5,230 bases of DNA from Peptococcaceae bacterium (GTDB taxonomy: Bacteria; Bacillota; Peptococcia; DRI-13; UBA5745), in the NCBI GenBank assembly GCA_031264885.1, contig JAISDM010000287.1, positions 1 to 5,230 on the forward strand, given 5' to 3'. This document shows, in pieces, positions 5,183 to 5,230 of this stretch. Every line of letters starts with the position of its first letter. Position 1 is the stretch's first letter. The position numbers were made by a program, and so were the translations under genes. The notes below the pieces were generated by a model, which saw nothing but the letters and a program-made list of their open reading frames with translations, had not been told where the DNA came from and searched no databases.

Positions 5183-5204
5183 ATCTTATTCGGACGCGTA
5201 CTAT
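5173..5204. repeat. Two direct repeats 20 bp apart over the -35 zone
   Basis: GACGCGTATTAT (5173-5184) and GACGCGTACTAT (5193-5204) differ at one base of twelve and repeat with a 20-bp period, about two helix turns. Each contains the ACGCGT palindrome. Direct repeats at this spacing next to a weak -35 are the usual layout for AraC-type activator sites. The regulator is not in the window, so the assignment is inference. Confidence 0.55.
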
Positions 5205-5230
5205 TGTTTTTGGACAGAGACTTTTCGATA

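Noticed and set aside
5170..5204. Divergent plus-strand promoter (TTGACG at 5171) or Fur box
   Set aside because: No -10 lies at 16-18 bp from TTGACG; the nearest TACTAT is 22 bp away. The GATAAT fragment on the minus strand has no matching half, so a Fur site is not supported.

Overview
The window reads as a chromosomal segment of a Gram-positive, Clostridia-like Firmicute with fairly GC-rich genes. Signs of this are strong GGAGG-type ribosome binding sites, sigma-A-like promoters in AT-rich gaps and a YitT-family membrane protein. This is inference from style and family content; no taxonomic marker is present. All supportable genes lie on the minus strand, so transcription runs from right to left.

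Right part (about 1421-5230). A promoter/leader region (5025-5230) precedes two tandem ABC exporter-fold half-transporters, 619 aa (3165-5024) and 585 aa (1421-3178). They overlap by 14 nt, and the second has a perfect SD inside the end of the first. Each has a six-helix membrane domain fused to a nucleotide-binding domain with intact Walker A, Q-loop, LSGGE signature, Walker B glutamate, D-loop and H-loop. They most likely form a heterodimer with two competent ATP sites. The cargo is not readable from sequence: multidrug/peptide export and siderophore-type import (YbtPQ/IrtAB-like) are both open. The leader is unusually rich in control signals: an extended -10 with a poor -35, a 20-bp-spaced direct repeat over that -35, a 24-bp near-perfect palindrome of MarR-operator type, two small hairpins and a strong SD with no start codon after it.

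Middle part (1132-1420). A textbook promoter (TTGACA, 17 bp, TAAAAT) drives a second unit. Its leader holds an 8+8 inverted repeat and a hairpin that takes in part of the SD. The first gene encodes an unrecognised 45-aa protein with an excellent SD and start. Seven nt after its stop begins a 293-aa YitT-family membrane protein (243-1124).

Left part (1-242). No complete gene is seen. There are two imperfect hairpins, a minus-strand promoter (TTGATA, 17 bp, TAAGAT with TGn) and a GGAGG motif eight bases from the edge, so another minus-strand gene probably begins just outside the window. This stretch also carries a nested inverted repeat whose outer arm is exactly complementary to that SD.

No rRNA, tRNA, CRISPR array, insertion sequence or phage gene was seen. 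No canonical rho-independent terminator was found for any of the genes. Nothing is clearly a new system; the best leads are the layered control region of the ABC pair, the 45-aa gene and the left-edge SD/anti-SD repeat.
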